A DNA stretch of 64,000 nucleotides from Euptelea pleiosperma (GCA_035048495.1 CM068545.1:23904741-23968740); one strand, 5' to 3'. Counted from the first letter of the stretch, positions 45,076 through 57,849 are shown. Translations and numbers: made by a program. The notes: a model not told the origin generated them from the sequence alone.

Positions 45076-45779
45076 ATGCAATTTGTTGTTAATTCAGTTA
45101 GTTTGCTCCAGTGACTGGGGCTGATCATTAAGCCAAAATGCTCAGTTAAATAGAAGCTAAGAATAAACCCGAGATGTGTCGATTTAATATATTCCATTAC
45201 GGGTGTTTAAGTTTACGTTTGATACCTTCGCTTTCCTGTAATTTTTCTTGGGTAGGTGAATATGTGTCAAGACTCGAGAGATTTCTTTGAATTGGTAGGT
45301 AATGTGAAGCTCTACCCATTTGAATTGGTGGGTCATGTGAAGCTCTACAAATGGGTATTTTCATGACAAACAAACAAACACAAGAAAGATATGGACTTTG
45401 CAGTATGTATAGCCTATTTGTGATGCTTGTGTTTTCCGAAACAATTTCCAGGGATCCAAATACCATAAACGTTTTTTCCTGGAAAATTCATGGCCTGGAA
45501 AAATAAGAAATCCTCACCTCAAAGGACCCTGGAACTCCTCTTCTTCTTCTTTTGAATCAAAATTGTACAAATGAGCGACTAGTACTACAGAGAAGTTATG
45601 GGGCGAAGAGAGAAGTGGAGGGACCATTTTTGCTCATGGAGAAGTCCTCACAGACCACCATCTGTTTAACATGTTAGTGACTGGTTGTTTCTAACCCAGC
45701 CAAAGTTAAATACAGCTTTTTATTTTATTTTATTAAAAAATTCTTTCAAAGAACCAAACGAAAAAATTGGAGTCCACCT
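45076..45779. other. no gene recognised between the two leader candidates
   Basis: AT-rich DNA with a small internal repeat (GGTGGGTCATGTGAAGCTCTAC-type words at 45280-45350) and no other signal. Confidence 0.3.
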
Positions 45780-45789
45780 TTGCTCAACA

Positions 45790-45932
45790 ATTTGACAATA
45801 TACTGTGAAACGCTTCTTCGTCTTCCTCTTCCCCTGCCAAACAAAAACAAACTTACCCTCTTGAAAGTCTGTTCTCCCTTCGCCACCGAAGCTCGTCCTC
45901 TCTGGATCGGCGACAACTACGTGATGACAATG
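45790..45932 (+). other. probable 5' leader exon of the FRS gene
   Basis: CT-rich sequence typical of a plant 5' UTR ends at GTGATGACAATG|GTAAGC, a fair donor. The next good acceptor on this strand is TTTGCAG at 47237-47243, just before the FRS start codon. The link is inferred. A 1.3-kb intron would separate them, containing a SINE. Confidence 0.4.
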
Positions 45933-46866
45933 GTAAGCCCCCCCCTTCTTCAGAGTTTGTTCTCTTATTCCTCATGCTTGAACGTGTGCTGTTTGAGGTC
46001 CCTCTGAAAATCTTTTTATTTTCCTTCAATTTCTTGTTCAGACATTTCTTTAACTTTCTTCCAATGACAGGCCTGAACAAGAAAATAGGGTGGGTTTGGA
46101 GTACAAAAACCTGGTTCCGTTTGAGTTTTCAAAACTAGTAGTCTTGAATAACAGAACAAAGCAGAAAACCCATGTAGGAAAATGGGTTTGAGGAGTAAAT
46201 CACTACTTGAGTACATTAGAGTGGAAGAGTGCTAGAAGAACAATTGCATGTATCTTCAATTATTGTTTAAATTGATGAAGGGAGCTTCAGGACTACTTTT
46301 TGCACTAGCTAAGGATTTTTGTTTCTTTTTGTTACTTTTCTGAGAAGGATTCTTTGTTTGATTAAGGGGACTTTGGATGTCATTTCCAGTGGGTTTTTTG
46401 CCTTTGTGACAGGTGCGCAAAATTAACAACTGGGATGCTGTTTTAAGTTTTTAACTAACAAATTTCTACAGAGTGCAACTACACATGACATTCTACATGC
46501 CGTGTAATGTCAGAAATACTAAAACTATGTGCTTAGTGTTCCAAATCTGCATTCATTTACTGTATAATATTTTCAGATACCACACAGGCTATTTACTTAT
46601 TATATTAAGCAAGAGGAAAATGATTAACAATTATAAGTTTTTATCAAAGTTCAAGCTTAAATGGATGGAACCATTCTGCTCTTGTTCAGAAATTTTGGGT
46701 TTCTCAATCATATTTCCTTCTGTGTTTCTGTAGATAACTGAGAAGCATGAAAGGAGGATTGGCATTTTTTGGAATGAGTTTTTTCTAGGATATATTGTTT
46801 GTCATCATTACTTCTGGTTGTTTCTTGGGGTCTATTGAGGTAAATCCATTCCCATTTTTGTTTTAT

Positions 46867-47035
46867 TTCGAAGCATCCAACAACTGAGTTGGTCAGGCTG
46901 TGGGGGGTTGTACCCACAGACCTGGTATCGAGTCTTGGGAGGTAATTCCCAAAGATCTGGGTTCGGTCCCGTTCTTACCTTAGGGGGGGTTTAGGGGTTA
47001 GGGGGAATAATAAATGTTCACCTATCAAAAAAAAA
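46867..47035 (+). mobile_element. tRNA-derived SINE with 10-bp duplication, in the FRS leader intron
   Basis: A perfect duplication TTTGTTTTAT flanks it (46857-46866 and 47036-47045). A box A-like CTGAGTTGGTCAGG (from about 46884) and a box B-like GGTATCGAGTC (46924-46934) are spaced as in a tRNA. It ends CCTATCAAAAAAAAA. 169 bp, a normal plant SINE size, same strand as the gene. Confidence 0.85.
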
Positions 47036-47244
47036 TTTGTTTTATATCCCCTTATCTCATTATGTTCTATCTGTTTGTTTCTTCAATTTCAATTTTAGTT
47101 TTTACTTGTTAAAGACATTATATTTAGCTTAATGAATTGTGGAAGTAGCTACTCTAACCTAGGATAGCTTTCAAGCATTACATTTATGTTTTTAATTAAG
47201 ATATGGCTCACTATGACAAAAATAGTTTTTCTTATGTTTGCAGA

Positions 47245-50214
47245 ATGATCGTAGAAAATACTAGTGAGCAATTATGTGAGCAGTTAAATTTAGAGGGTGA
47301 GCATGAAGACCAAGATACTATGTTGGTAGAAGACCAAACAGGAGGGGATAGCCGAATTGCGCTGGGACCTCAAAATGAAAAGATTCCTTGGGGTGAGATG
47401 CCTGTACTTGGTATGGTCTTCAAATCAGCGGATCAAGCTTATGATTTTTACAATGCTTATGGTAGATCTGTGGGATTCAGTGTACGGAAAAAGCGTACAT
47501 CTTTCTCGCGTAAAAACAAGAGACTATGGAAAATGGAGCTTTCTTGTTCCAAAGAAGGTGTCCGTCGAGAACATTCACGAGGGGAACCGAAGAATCCACG
47601 ACCACAAACACGAAGCGGTTGTCAAGCTTGCTTTGTTATCCATTTACAAGGTGATGGGAATTATGTAGTGGACACATTTAAAGAAGAACATAACCATGAT
47701 TTAGCTAAGCAGTCTGAAGTGCATATGTTGAGGTCGCAACGTAAGATTAAGAATTCTCAGGCTGGTGTAATAGACAGTATGCACACTCCAGAGATAGGAT
47801 CAACTAGAATTTTCTCATATATGCATGCAGAAGCTGGAGGGTCTCCGAACATCAATTTTATGCAAAGGGATTGTGATAATTATGTGCAAAGGAAGCGTAC
47901 CAAGATCCTAAAGAAGGGAGATGCACAAGTTTTGATGGATTATTTCATGCACATGCAAGCAGATAATTCATCTTTCTTTTATTCAATACAAATGGATGAG
48001 GACAATCATTTGGCTAGTTGTTTTTGGTGCGATGCCAAGTCAAGGATGGACTACAGTTTCTTTGGTGATGTCTTATGGTTTGATACGACATATAAGACGA
48101 ATGGGTACGACAGGCCGTATGCACCGTTTGTTGGGGTGAACCATCATAATCAGTATGTCTTCTTTGGTTCTGCTTTGTTGTATGATGAGACTACAGAAAC
48201 ATTTGTATGGTTGTTTAATACCTTTTTGAAAGCAATGAATGGAAAACAACCGAAGACAATCTTCACTGATCAGGACCACACTATTGGAAATGCAATTAGA
48301 CAGGTGTTGCCAAATACACATCATCGTCTTTGTCTATGGCATATTTATCAAAATGCAACAAAGCACTTATCTCATGTTTTTGATAAGTTTACTTCTTTTG
48401 CCACGGGTTTCAAAAAATGTATATTCGACAGTGATACAGAGGAGGAGTTTCAATCAGATTGGGAGATGTTGCTTGAGAAGTACAACTTGGTAGGGAATGA
48501 ATGGTTGGAAAGATTATATCAAGTGCGTGAGAAATGGGCACTTATATATGGAAGGGAACACTTTTGTGCAGGTATGACAACTATTCAAAGAAGTGAAAGC
48601 ATGAACCATTACTTGAAGAAGTATTTTAAAAGTACCCTGTCTCTACGAGAGTTTTTAGGTAGATATGAGGATGCAGTAAAAAATAAGCGTGACCAAGAGA
48701 TATCTGAAAACTACAAATCCAGGCAAACAACACCAATCTTGATGTCAAAATGGGCTGTAGAACAACAAGCAGCAAAAATATACACTAGAACAATCTTTGG
48801 AATTTTCCAAGAGCAGATGAAAGAATGCTTTGGGTTGTTTCAAGAACTGGTTGGTAAAGGTGGAACATTGTTCACATACGAGGTAACATCTTACGGTAGT
48901 ATGGGTGGTCACACAGTTACATTTGACTCCTCGGACAACACAGTAAAGTGTAGCTGTAAAGCGTTTGAGTTTACAGGGATTCTGTGTTCACATGCACTTA
49001 GAATTGTTCATAATAGACAATTGCTTAATGTGCCATCCCAGTACTTTTTACATAGGTGGACCAAAGATGCAACATCCAGTGTTCTAGTTGACAAGGGAAA
49101 ATTAGCAGAAGTTGAATGCCAGCCATCGTCGACTTCAAGATACAGTGAGTTATCTCATATAGCTCTAGCACTAGTTGTGAAGGCTGCTACCACTGTAAAT
49201 TCGTGTTCATTGGCCAAACGAAAACTAATGCAACTATTGCAAGAAATAGACTTCAGTCTCCAAGTTGACCAAGATCAGTCCAAGCATGTTGACGATATTG
49301 GGCGTGATAATGATGTCAACGTGGATGAAGTGAGTGTTGCGGACCAAGCAAATATGATCACGACACTACGAGATCGAGCACGTAAGAATGTAAAAGAGAG
49401 CGGTAAATTTATGGGAGCTATAGAGAAGCCAACTAAGAAGAATAAAGTTCAACAAAAATCGAAGAAAGACAGAATTGGTAAGTACTCAAATGCATTAAAT
49501 CCTATTTTTGTATGTTTTTTCTGCTTGGGTCTTTTAATATAGTTATTTAATCTTGTTAGGTGCCGCAGGACAAAGTGGTGATGATCTGGTTGTAGGGATT
49601 ACAAGCGGACACAATAGTCATGAGTTGGTTGCAAGGATTGAAACATTTTTTGAACCGTGCAGCACCACAGAGCTCCCTATTTATCCAGTTAGACCCTCGA
49701 ACATGCCCCACTACCCTCAGGTTCTCTCCTCAAACATGCACCCAAAGCATTTATGGGCCAAATTTGTGTTTATATTTATGTATTGATAGGTCACATTTAT
49801 GTTATTTATTATGTCTTTATAGGCCACACAGTATGGGTTCCCAAGGGCTTCTAATTTTCAGGATCTAAATTCTTGCCCAGCTGGCCCATTGAACATGCCA
49901 CACATGCCATGTATTTACCCTTATAACCAGACTCAGGTATGTATTTCTCAGCATAATATGAATTCAATGCATTACTTGTTATAACCAATTATTGTGTAGG
50001 GTCAAGTCTGGCCTATGGACGAAGCGGCATCAAACTATGGCATTGATAGCACCCAATCCAGCCAGGTAAGTACTTCTTTCAATGTACAATTCAGAAAAAA
50101 AAAACTAATTGAATAATATAATATCAACATATAATGCGTCCCGTATTGTATTTACAGGGATTCGTTAACTTTTTGAGTCAACAATCTTCAGCACCTAAAT
50201 CATCGATGCAATAG
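47245..50214 (+). CDS. FAR1/FHY3-related (FRS) protein, complete, five exons
   Basis: Coding exons 47245-49477, 49560-49720, 49823-49936, 50000-50065 and 50158-50214 give 876 aa with consistent GT/AG borders and phases. ATG 47245 lies two bases after an acceptor (TTTGCAG, 47237-47243). The in-frame ATG at 47203 would sit in the intron, so it is less likely. Domains: FAR1-type zinc finger (about residues 65-155; Cys in ELSCSKEG and GCQACF, His in EEHNHDL); MULE transposase core (about 235-400; WFDTTYKTN and IFTDQDHTIGNAI carry its acidic residues, then HHRLCLWHIYQN); SWIM zinc finger (about 550-590; CSCKAFEFTGILCSH). A basic tract KPTKKNKVQQKSKK precedes a low-complexity Pro/Asn/Gln C-terminus. 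Family members are transposase-derived nuclear transcription regulators, several in phytochrome-A and clock signalling. Which member this is cannot be told. No frame damage is seen, so it looks like a host gene rather than an active element. Confidence 0.93.
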
Positions 50215-51000
50215 GGTCCCACCTGTAGAATAGGTTTTTTGAACCATCAGTTGCTTCATTTGGATTTGAAGTGATTTTGAAGTTCGGGGTATCGATCGAC
50301 TTTTGTTATCTTTTGCTGAGACCATTTTTGTCTGCAGGAAATGAGGAAACACGGATGGTAGCTTCCTTACCATCCTCTTCAGGTAATATATATATGTATA
50401 TTCATTTTTTCTTATCCTTTATTAATATTATTTATTTATTATATTTTATTTTCCATTTTTGTGTGTTCTGTAGGAGGTTGATGTTTCTGTATATCTAGCA
50501 TACAACAAGTTTTTCATTTTTGAATAGATTTACTCAAGCAAGTATTACCAGTCATCTACTGGGAAAAAAACAAGTGCTCTCAACTACTTTGTTCAAAGGC
50601 TAACAAGCATACCAAGCACATTTCTCAAGCATTGTGCATTTAACCTCCTTTGCGGGTGTAGAGTTTTGTTTCTTCATGCATTTTGGTTAATTAATTTGCA
50701 CTAGGATTCAAACTTGTATTTTACTTTCCGGCACCTAATATATTAAAATATCACATGTTCTTCCTCTGCTGAGGGATGAATTTTTAGCGTTACTTTTATT
50801 TGACTATCTTTATGCAGAAAGCATAGAAAATCAGGAATTGCATTATTCTTTGACTGGAGATGTCTTTTTGTGTACTTCAGTAACCACAATTGAATTTACG
50901 TTTGTCAGAAACTAATGGATCTTCCACTGATGATGTGCATCTAAACACGTATAATTAGCAAGCTTTCAGTTTTAAGCTAATTATCTGTAGCATTCCCACA
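50215..51000 (+). other. FRS 3' UTR, possibly spliced
   Basis: After the stop at 50214, the segments CTGCAG|GAAATGAGG (near 50338) to CTTCAG|GTAATAT (near 50382) and TCTGTAG|GAGG (near 50474) look like small untranslated exons. No long frame. The poly(A) site is not identified. Confidence 0.35.
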
Positions 51001-51844
51001 TTGCGCAGGTCTTCACGCAAGGCAGTTGATCTACTGGCTGCTGCACAGGGTTCTCAAAAACAGAATGGGTTCACATGGACCAACCGCTTACATCTGTTGG
51101 GTCGAGATCGTTCAACTAGACTCTGTACAAATGCAGTTCATGGCTGCTCTCAGATGACCATACCTTGTACTTGTCCAGGTTATACACTCTAGTCACCTAC
51201 CACCTGGACTAGTCTCTTGATGTCTTCTGCTTCAATGTCTCATTGGAGAGAATCAGGCATACCTCTGCACACAAGGCTAAAGAATGCTCTATAATAATCT
51301 CTTCTCAGAGTTTCCACCCATGAAGCAAGGCAAATGGCCCAGCCAATTGGGTTGTAGTAGCAACATTTCAAAGTTATTAAATAAGATGAGCCTTGTGTAA
51401 CCAGCCTCAATCAACTGGTCAGACCTGCCATGTGTCTCAATCTTATCTGCCATGTATTTGGTAAACGTTTACTGGTGGAGACTAACGACTGCGGCATCCA
51501 GCAAGGAGGGTTTGGTGTTGCAGGAGAGAGGGGAGTCAGCTTAGACGAAAAATTCTCTCCATTTCCTTGCCGTCTTCGCAATGGTGGAGGATGGCAGAGG
51601 CGGCGAGTAGAGGGAGGAGGCTTGGGTATTGCAGGGAGAGGGGAGGCAACTTTGAGGACAAACCCATCTCTCTGTTTTTCTGTTATATTAAAACTGAATA
51701 GAATTTCAAACTTTCAAATAATATGGGCAGTGTTGAAAGAGCTTTTTAATAAAAAGCTGTATTTAATCTTGGTTGGGTTACCAGTCCCTAACATGTCAAA
51801 CAAATGGTCTGTGAGGATTTTCCTTCGGTCAAACTACACGTAGC
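51001..51844. other. intergenic DNA, no gene recognised
   Basis: A 137-codon frame at 51430-51843 has no family motif and runs through G-rich low-complexity DNA. I do not call it a gene. The 63-codon frame at 51001-51192 follows an AG and could be an untranslated exon of the FRS transcript. Confidence 0.3.
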
Positions 51845-51965
51845 CGTTGTATCAGAGCATTTTAATTGGGTGATTTTTACCCATTGGATTCGATCTTTTT
51901 TTTGGATGCTGAAATCTAACTGCTAAAAATCACCAATCAGTCAGATTTTTGTAAATTCTAAAATT
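51845..51965. mobile_element. foldback MITE fragment (copy 10)
   Basis: GGGTGATTTTTACCCATTGG and CTGCTAAAAATCACCAATCA are the inner arms of the family. The outer arms are missing. Confidence 0.5.
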
Positions 51966-52111
51966 ATGGGGTGTTGAGTATGTCGGGGTTTTTTTTTTTT
52001 TTTTTTTATGTTCTTAAAACGTGGTTTAAATTTTTTTTTCTCAAAAAAAAAAAAATGTTTTGAACGGGATTTGCTAATACAGTGTCTGGTACTAGTGATG
52101 CTTGTAACATA

Positions 52112-52268
52112 CTAGTGGGTGGCCCGTGCCCACAGCACTGCCCGACAAAACAGTTGCCAAAATCGGGTTAGTGGCTGAGATCCACTGTCCAATTGCGGAT
52201 AAGATCTCAGCCATCTATATATGAAGCCTGTAAGAGGGGGAGACAACTGAGCTGATTTATTATATAGA
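52112..52268 (-). mobile_element. mini-Helitron, 157 bp (copy 2)
   Basis: On the minus strand it reads TCTATATAATAAATCAGCTC at the 5' end (host A before it), then a GTGCT-GTG-GGCAC hairpin, ten bases and CTAG, with host T after it. Both target bases (A and T) are as expected for Helitrons. Partner of 33323-33482. Confidence 0.8.
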
Positions 52269-52329
52269 TTCATCAGAAAATATTCAAATGTTAATGTCCC
52301 CAATGCAGTAAATTCAAATGTCGTTTATC

Positions 52330-52800
52330 TGGATAGCAAATCGAATCTGATGGCCAGAAATAACCCCATACAAATCAGTTTAAATCAGACTGCTAGAAAT
52401 CATTGATCAGCCTGATTTTTTTGTGTATTAGGTCCTATCCAATAAAAGGTGGGCTAAACATTTTCACCTATGAAATTTGAAAATAATTAGTAATACCCCC
52501 TTATACTTTCAAACTTTAGGATTACCACCCTTGACTAAGTTTGTCCATCACTTCAACAAAGCTAACAACATGTGATTCAAGTCCGTTTTAACTTAAGTCA
52601 ACCACTGTTAAACCTTTGGATCTTTGTACCCAAAATAATACTCAAAATCTACGGTTAAAAATTAACTCATGAAAACAACTCCAATCGAATGTTTAGAAAT
52701 CACTAATGAGAATGATATTTTCGCATGTAGGTGCACTTAGGGATGGGCCAAACATTCACACGGTCAGTGGTCTCTAAGAGTGTGCCACGTGTAATGTGCA
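52330..52800. mobile_element. two foldback MITE fragments (copies 11 and 12)
   Basis: The part at 52330-52455 keeps inner arms. The part at 52605-52800 keeps the loop and the whole right arm through AGTGGTCTCTAAGAGTGTGCCACGTG, including the CACGTG core. Left arms are missing. Confidence 0.6.
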
Positions 52801-54839
52801 TTCAACGTGGCGTCCCCTAGTTTGTTATAAAGGTGTAATTAAAAAATGTGAGAAAAAAACTAAATGACAATTTTACCCCCAAAAAAGTAACTCCACCCTC
52901 TCTTACATAGAAAATGGCGCTCCAAATAAAAAGGAGACATGTGGACATCCCTAACTAATGTCCGTTCATATCACTGTGAAATTGGTGGCAAAGATCGTTC
53001 TAATTTAAACTTCAATATTTTCATTTATCACATTCACCTCATTAATAACGACCAATCAGATGGTCCATATTCAATCCGTCACAGCTGAGATCTTTTTTTC
53101 GTATAAAATATCCAACAAAAAATACACAGATCTCTACGATACTTGGTTAAATTTATGTTTTGGAATATGATTCATGAGTTATGTTATGAGAATATAAAAT
53201 TTTTGTATATTATAATGAAATGCGTTAAAACCTACAAATTTGATATATCATAGAACCTAGCAACGACATAAGTAAATTCTTTTAATTCCTTTATATATAA
53301 TCCTTACTTTCAGGACCATGGGTCTGAGTTGTGAACCACGAGTCGGGCCAAGTAGTCATTGGTCGGGTCAGATAGACTTAGGTTTAGGGCGTGACAACCT
53401 GGGGGAGAAGAGAATCAAGATCCACGAACGAGGAGTTTGTTATTATGATTCGACTACGTGTTGCGCTTCTCATGGTTCGACTGCGTGTTGCGTTTAGCGA
53501 TTAGGGTTTGATCTCCTTCATTTTGTTCAAAAAGGCTAATTTTGGTATTATAAAAATATGGAGGACACGATCAGAATGATATTTCGGTAAATGACTTTCT
53601 GTAAAATCAAAAGCAAAAGCCATTCAGAAATGGCTTATGCTTTTAGCGAGTTAAGGAATTTTTTGACTTTTTAAAAGTGTTTTTAAATATTTTACCAAAC
53701 TTCTTTTTTTTTTACAAGTGCTTAAAAAGTGCAAAAACTGACTTATTGTGGTTTTTAAGCCTACCCACACGCAGCCTAAGTGGACCCCACAAGAGTAGTC
53801 TAAGACTTGCTCTATTTTTAATTATGAACTTCTTTTTCAAGAAGTATGTTTAAATCAATTAAGAATTTTTTTAGTCGCTAAAATTAGATTAGAAAATTTG
53901 CTTTCTTTTACAAGTATAATTTATAAGAATTAAGAAGTCAAAATTTATGAATAGAGTTGTAAGGGAGAAGACTAAACATGTTTTGCATATTGAATGAAAT
54001 TGAGCTTTTATTCTTGGTGAGATATCCAAATATCTTGATGTGATTTCTTGTTTAGAAGAGCGATTCTTCCTTGAAGGAGCAATTCCTTCGTCTGGCGCGT
54101 GGAGCGATTTCACCGTCTATTTTTCAATCACGGAACAAGATTCCCTTGTGCTACATCAGATATGCAATCAAAGAGGCAAGAAGGAAGCTTTTGGGGGTTT
54201 CCTAATTCTATGTTTAGATGGAGATGGTGAAAGTGATCCATGGATTGATGAAGGGTAGAATATTTCCTCAACCAACCTTGACAGAGAGCTTGAATAATAA
54301 GTGCCCGGTCGACAAAAATCATTAAAAGATTCGTTTCCACAATGTTGCAGTCCTTGAAGTCCAAATTGAAAAGAGAAGAGCAGATGAATCTCCATTGTCT
54401 TGATAAAATGTAAGTTCATATAACATCTTTCATTGAAGAAAGGAGGAGATGTGACTCCTTATGTCATTGGCAAATTGCTAATTTGTGGAAAGCGAAACTT
54501 GACCATACATTTGAACCGTACACGTGTCACCCCAAAATTAAAATTATTCTGACCAAAATTTGATTTCAATGCCACAAGATTTCTAAGCGCAAAACTGAGC
54601 ATTAAGGCAGGCATCATGAACATAAGCCCAAGCAAACTGCAGCCTAATTAACCTCTCAGACTCAAGTCGTATTAACCTTCTTTTAAAGGTGTATCTCTCC
54701 TTTCAAGAGAAAAGATGTGGTTGCTAAGAAGGGTAACATTTAATTACCTAAAACATCAAAAATACTGCTACCGCTTTGAACATGGATCAAACCAAGGCGC
54801 ATATTTCAACAAGAATAACTACCAGTAGGCACCACTGGT
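52801..54839. other. intergenic DNA, no gene recognised
   Basis: AT-rich. The short tandem words CGACTACGTGTTGCGCTTCTCATGGTT / CGACTGCGTGTTGCGTTTAGC near 53450-53500 are a small duplication. Open frames around 53.9-54.4 kb are short and overlap on opposite strands without motifs. Confidence 0.3.
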
Positions 54840-54990
54840 CGCCTAGGTGGACCTACATACCAAACATAATCCCAATTAGTGATTTAAAACCCATGGATCT
54901 TTGTACCCTAAATAATGCTCAAAATCTATATGAATAAAAAATCTTTAAGAATATGCCACGTGGCTCGTATTGCGGTCGGTCAATAACTTT
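54840..54990. mobile_element. internally deleted foldback MITE (copy 13)
   Basis: Left-arm words CGCCTAGGTGGACCTACATA and the loop (ACCCTAAATAATGCTCAAAA) join directly to the right edge AAGAATATGCCACGTGGCTC, which keeps CACGTG. About half of the right arm has been lost. Confidence 0.65.
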
Positions 54991-55179
54991 GTTGAGGGTG
55001 TCGGTCAGCAAAGTTCTGCTCGTTTGCATACTTAAAAAGTCTGCACCACGTGCAGAGACTAGTCCCTCTCTCTTAAAAAACACAAAATGAAAATTTAAAA
55101 AAAAAACAAAGAAGAAGAAAGGGAAAAGCAACGGACTGGTATGAGCTCCCACGGGCTCCTGCACTTTTTCTTTTCTCCA

Positions 55180-57759
55180 TCTATTATCTGTACTAAAGCT
55201 CGACCCTATTGAGGTGGCGCTTTCTCCAGCTTTTTAGTTTATCCCAAACACACCCCTACAGAAAACATCTATTTCCAATCCTATCACTCTCTTTCTATTT
55301 AATTTCTTCATTAATTTTTAAATTATCTCCCATCTCCAATTAATTCCAAAACGTCTTCTCTCTCTCCAATCCTACACTCTCCATCTCCTTATTTCATTCA
55401 TTAATTTCTAAATTTTCAACAATGCATTAAGAAATCTATTTTAGTTTGTTTCCAAAACTAACATCTCTCTTTCCAATCATGTCACTCTCCCTCTATTTAA
55501 TTTCTTCATTAATTCTTAAATTCTCTCCCATCTCCAATTAATTTCAAAACGTCTTCTCTCTTTTCAATCATATGACTCTCCCTCTCTTTATTTCATTCAT
55601 TAATTCCTAAATTTTCAACAATGCATTAAGAAATTCATTTTGATTTGTTTCCAAAACCAATGCATTAATTACGCTATTCTCCCCATTAATTTCTAATTAG
55701 CATCTCATCATTTTTCCAAATACGTTTCAAAAACCCCAATCGTTCTCTCCATTCCAAAACGAGATCAAAATTCTCATAAATTGAAATGTTCCACATCTCT
55801 ATGCCTATAGCTTTATATGTGTAGAGCCATGAAGGATTGTTGTAAGAAAGGCGTTAGAAATGAGACCAGAGAAGAAAAAGAAGACAATGAAGGAGAAGAA
55901 GAAAAAGTGGCTGAGGAGGAATTGTTATTTATTTTTGGATTTTTTAATGATTTTTTTAGGGTTTGAATTGTTAGGTAGTTCATTAATCTAATTGAAAACT
56001 ACTATTTCATTTGGGTTTAATCATTTTTTTTTCTTCTTCATCTCTTTTGTCGACTGTATAGAGTTATCTCAATTTGGATGATATAGCCAGACACGTTCTA
56101 AGCTCATTTCAATTTAAAACGAGCTTTGCAATGGTAGAAAATCGCTTGAAAATATTATCATATGGGTTCAACAGTGGAGGATATATCTATGTGATGAATA
56201 TATCATAGGAAAACCAAAAGAATACTATAAACAACCACCCTTGAGCAAAAGTTAAAGATCAATGAAGAACGTCCTAATAGGCACTCCTCAACGTAGCTCA
56301 ATCTTTTTAGGGATTGCAATGTTTATTTACATTAATGGGTTGATCAAAATGTTTTCTTCTTCTTATTTTTTGTTTGTTGATCCAGTTTTTTCTTATTGAG
56401 TATGCTTGATGCGTTGAGGTGTCAATGGAATGGTTGACTAAACTTCATCTAAGGTTGAAGTTTGCATCCTGTAGACATTTTCCTTATATATTGAGAAAAA
56501 AGACATACTTTTATATTATCCTTCACTATGATGGATTCAATATAAGTCATTGCCCAAACCTCCAGAGCCTATTGCCGCTTCAAAACAATTCACTAAAGCC
56601 CTAAATCCCGAGTTACTTACCATAACAAAGTAGACCATGAAAGCATATTATTTCAACGCTAGACATAGATATTGGATCCATCAATCAAATATCCATTTTG
56701 CCTTCAATTCACAAAAGGATCTATCAAACTTCTGTAAAATTCAAGATAAAAATTTGGTAACCCGAAATGCCTCAATCACTATAGTTTGTGAGCTATGAAA
56801 TTATCGCATATTGCCATCTTTATCATCTCATGTAGATCTACTCTTTTGGTGTGATATGACACCAAATAATTTGTCATTGGTCTGTAGACACGCACTTTTG
56901 AGAATTGTCTAAACGTTGATAACAATGCGCTAATCCTCAGTCACTATGAAAACATCACTAAAGTCCTTTTAAACGTCTATATCTCTTTCTCTCATCCTAT
57001 TTAATTTGCCACCAAGCATAATTCTAGCATTTTTAAGAGGATATTTTTTAGGAAAAAGAGTTGTTTAAAAAATGGAAGAAAATTTAAGAAACATCAAGCC
57101 ATTTAAAGAGGAGATTTTTTAAGAAATTGAGTTGTTTAGAAAATGAAGAAAATTTAAGGAGAGAAATAGAGCACGATGGGGAGAATTAGAAGAATAATAT
57201 GGAGTTTTGAGCGAGACCAAAATAGAAATCTAAGAAATCCCAAAATTTTTACTCACTATTTAAAATTAATAGGTAATGAAAGTTTTAAGACTTTCTTGAA
57301 ATTAATAAAATCGATTAATTATATTTTGTTCTTTAAAGTAATTATAAAGAATCCAAGGAATACGATTTCTATCACTAACAAAGACTAATAAATAATATCT
57401 TTTATACAATAATTTTTTTTTTTGATAATATGTGCACAAACATGGGCAAGTTAGGAACTTATGAGATATTTTCTTATAACATTAAATTATAATATTATAG
57501 ACAAAACGTTTTTTGTATTAAAATGCATCTTAACACAGAAAAGATATCAACTCAAGCTACTAAATGCCAAAAAAAAAATTTATAATATGAAAGGCCGATG
57601 TTATGCATTTTTTTACATACATCAATTACAAGTTTATTTTTCATACTTAATTTTATTTTCTAAAAAAAATGATCTTCTTAAAATTGATTTGGAATTATTG
57701 TCTACAAAAAATATTTTAGAAAACCGAATACGCGTGCTTTGCATGGAGGCAAACACTAG
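55180..57759 (+). mobile_element. candidate non-autonomous Helitron, 2.58 kb
   Basis: The 5' end is TCTATTATCTGTACTAAAGC, a typical Helitron start, after host A. The 3' end has a CGTGC-TTT-GCATG hairpin (57733-57745), then GAGGCAAACA and CTAG, followed by host T. The interior is AT-rich and lacks Rep/helicase coding; a 198-bp tandem duplication lies near its left end. The two ends are individually convincing, but their belonging to one element is inferred. Confidence 0.55.
55262..55655. repeat. 198-bp tandem duplication
   Basis: TTCCAATC..ATCACTCTC recurs 198 bp apart (55273 and 55471). Each unit contains CCATCTCCAATTAATT, AAACGTCTTCTCTCT and AACAATGCATTAAGAAAT. It lies inside the candidate Helitron. 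Confidence 0.85.
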
Positions 57760-57849
57760 TTGTAAATAATGCAGGAGGTGAGTATAATTTTGCTGATCCG
57801 CCCAGTTGGCGAAGTTGTTGATTGACTATAATATAAGCTCACGTGGCAT

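Noticed and set aside
51430..51843. A 137-codon frame downstream of the FRS gene
   Set aside because: It passes through G-rich low-complexity DNA and shows no family motif or plausible splice sites.
57461..57769. A 102-codon frame near the Helitron 3' end
   Set aside because: AT-rich, Lys/Phe/Leu-biased translation that spans the Helitron terminus; a composition effect.
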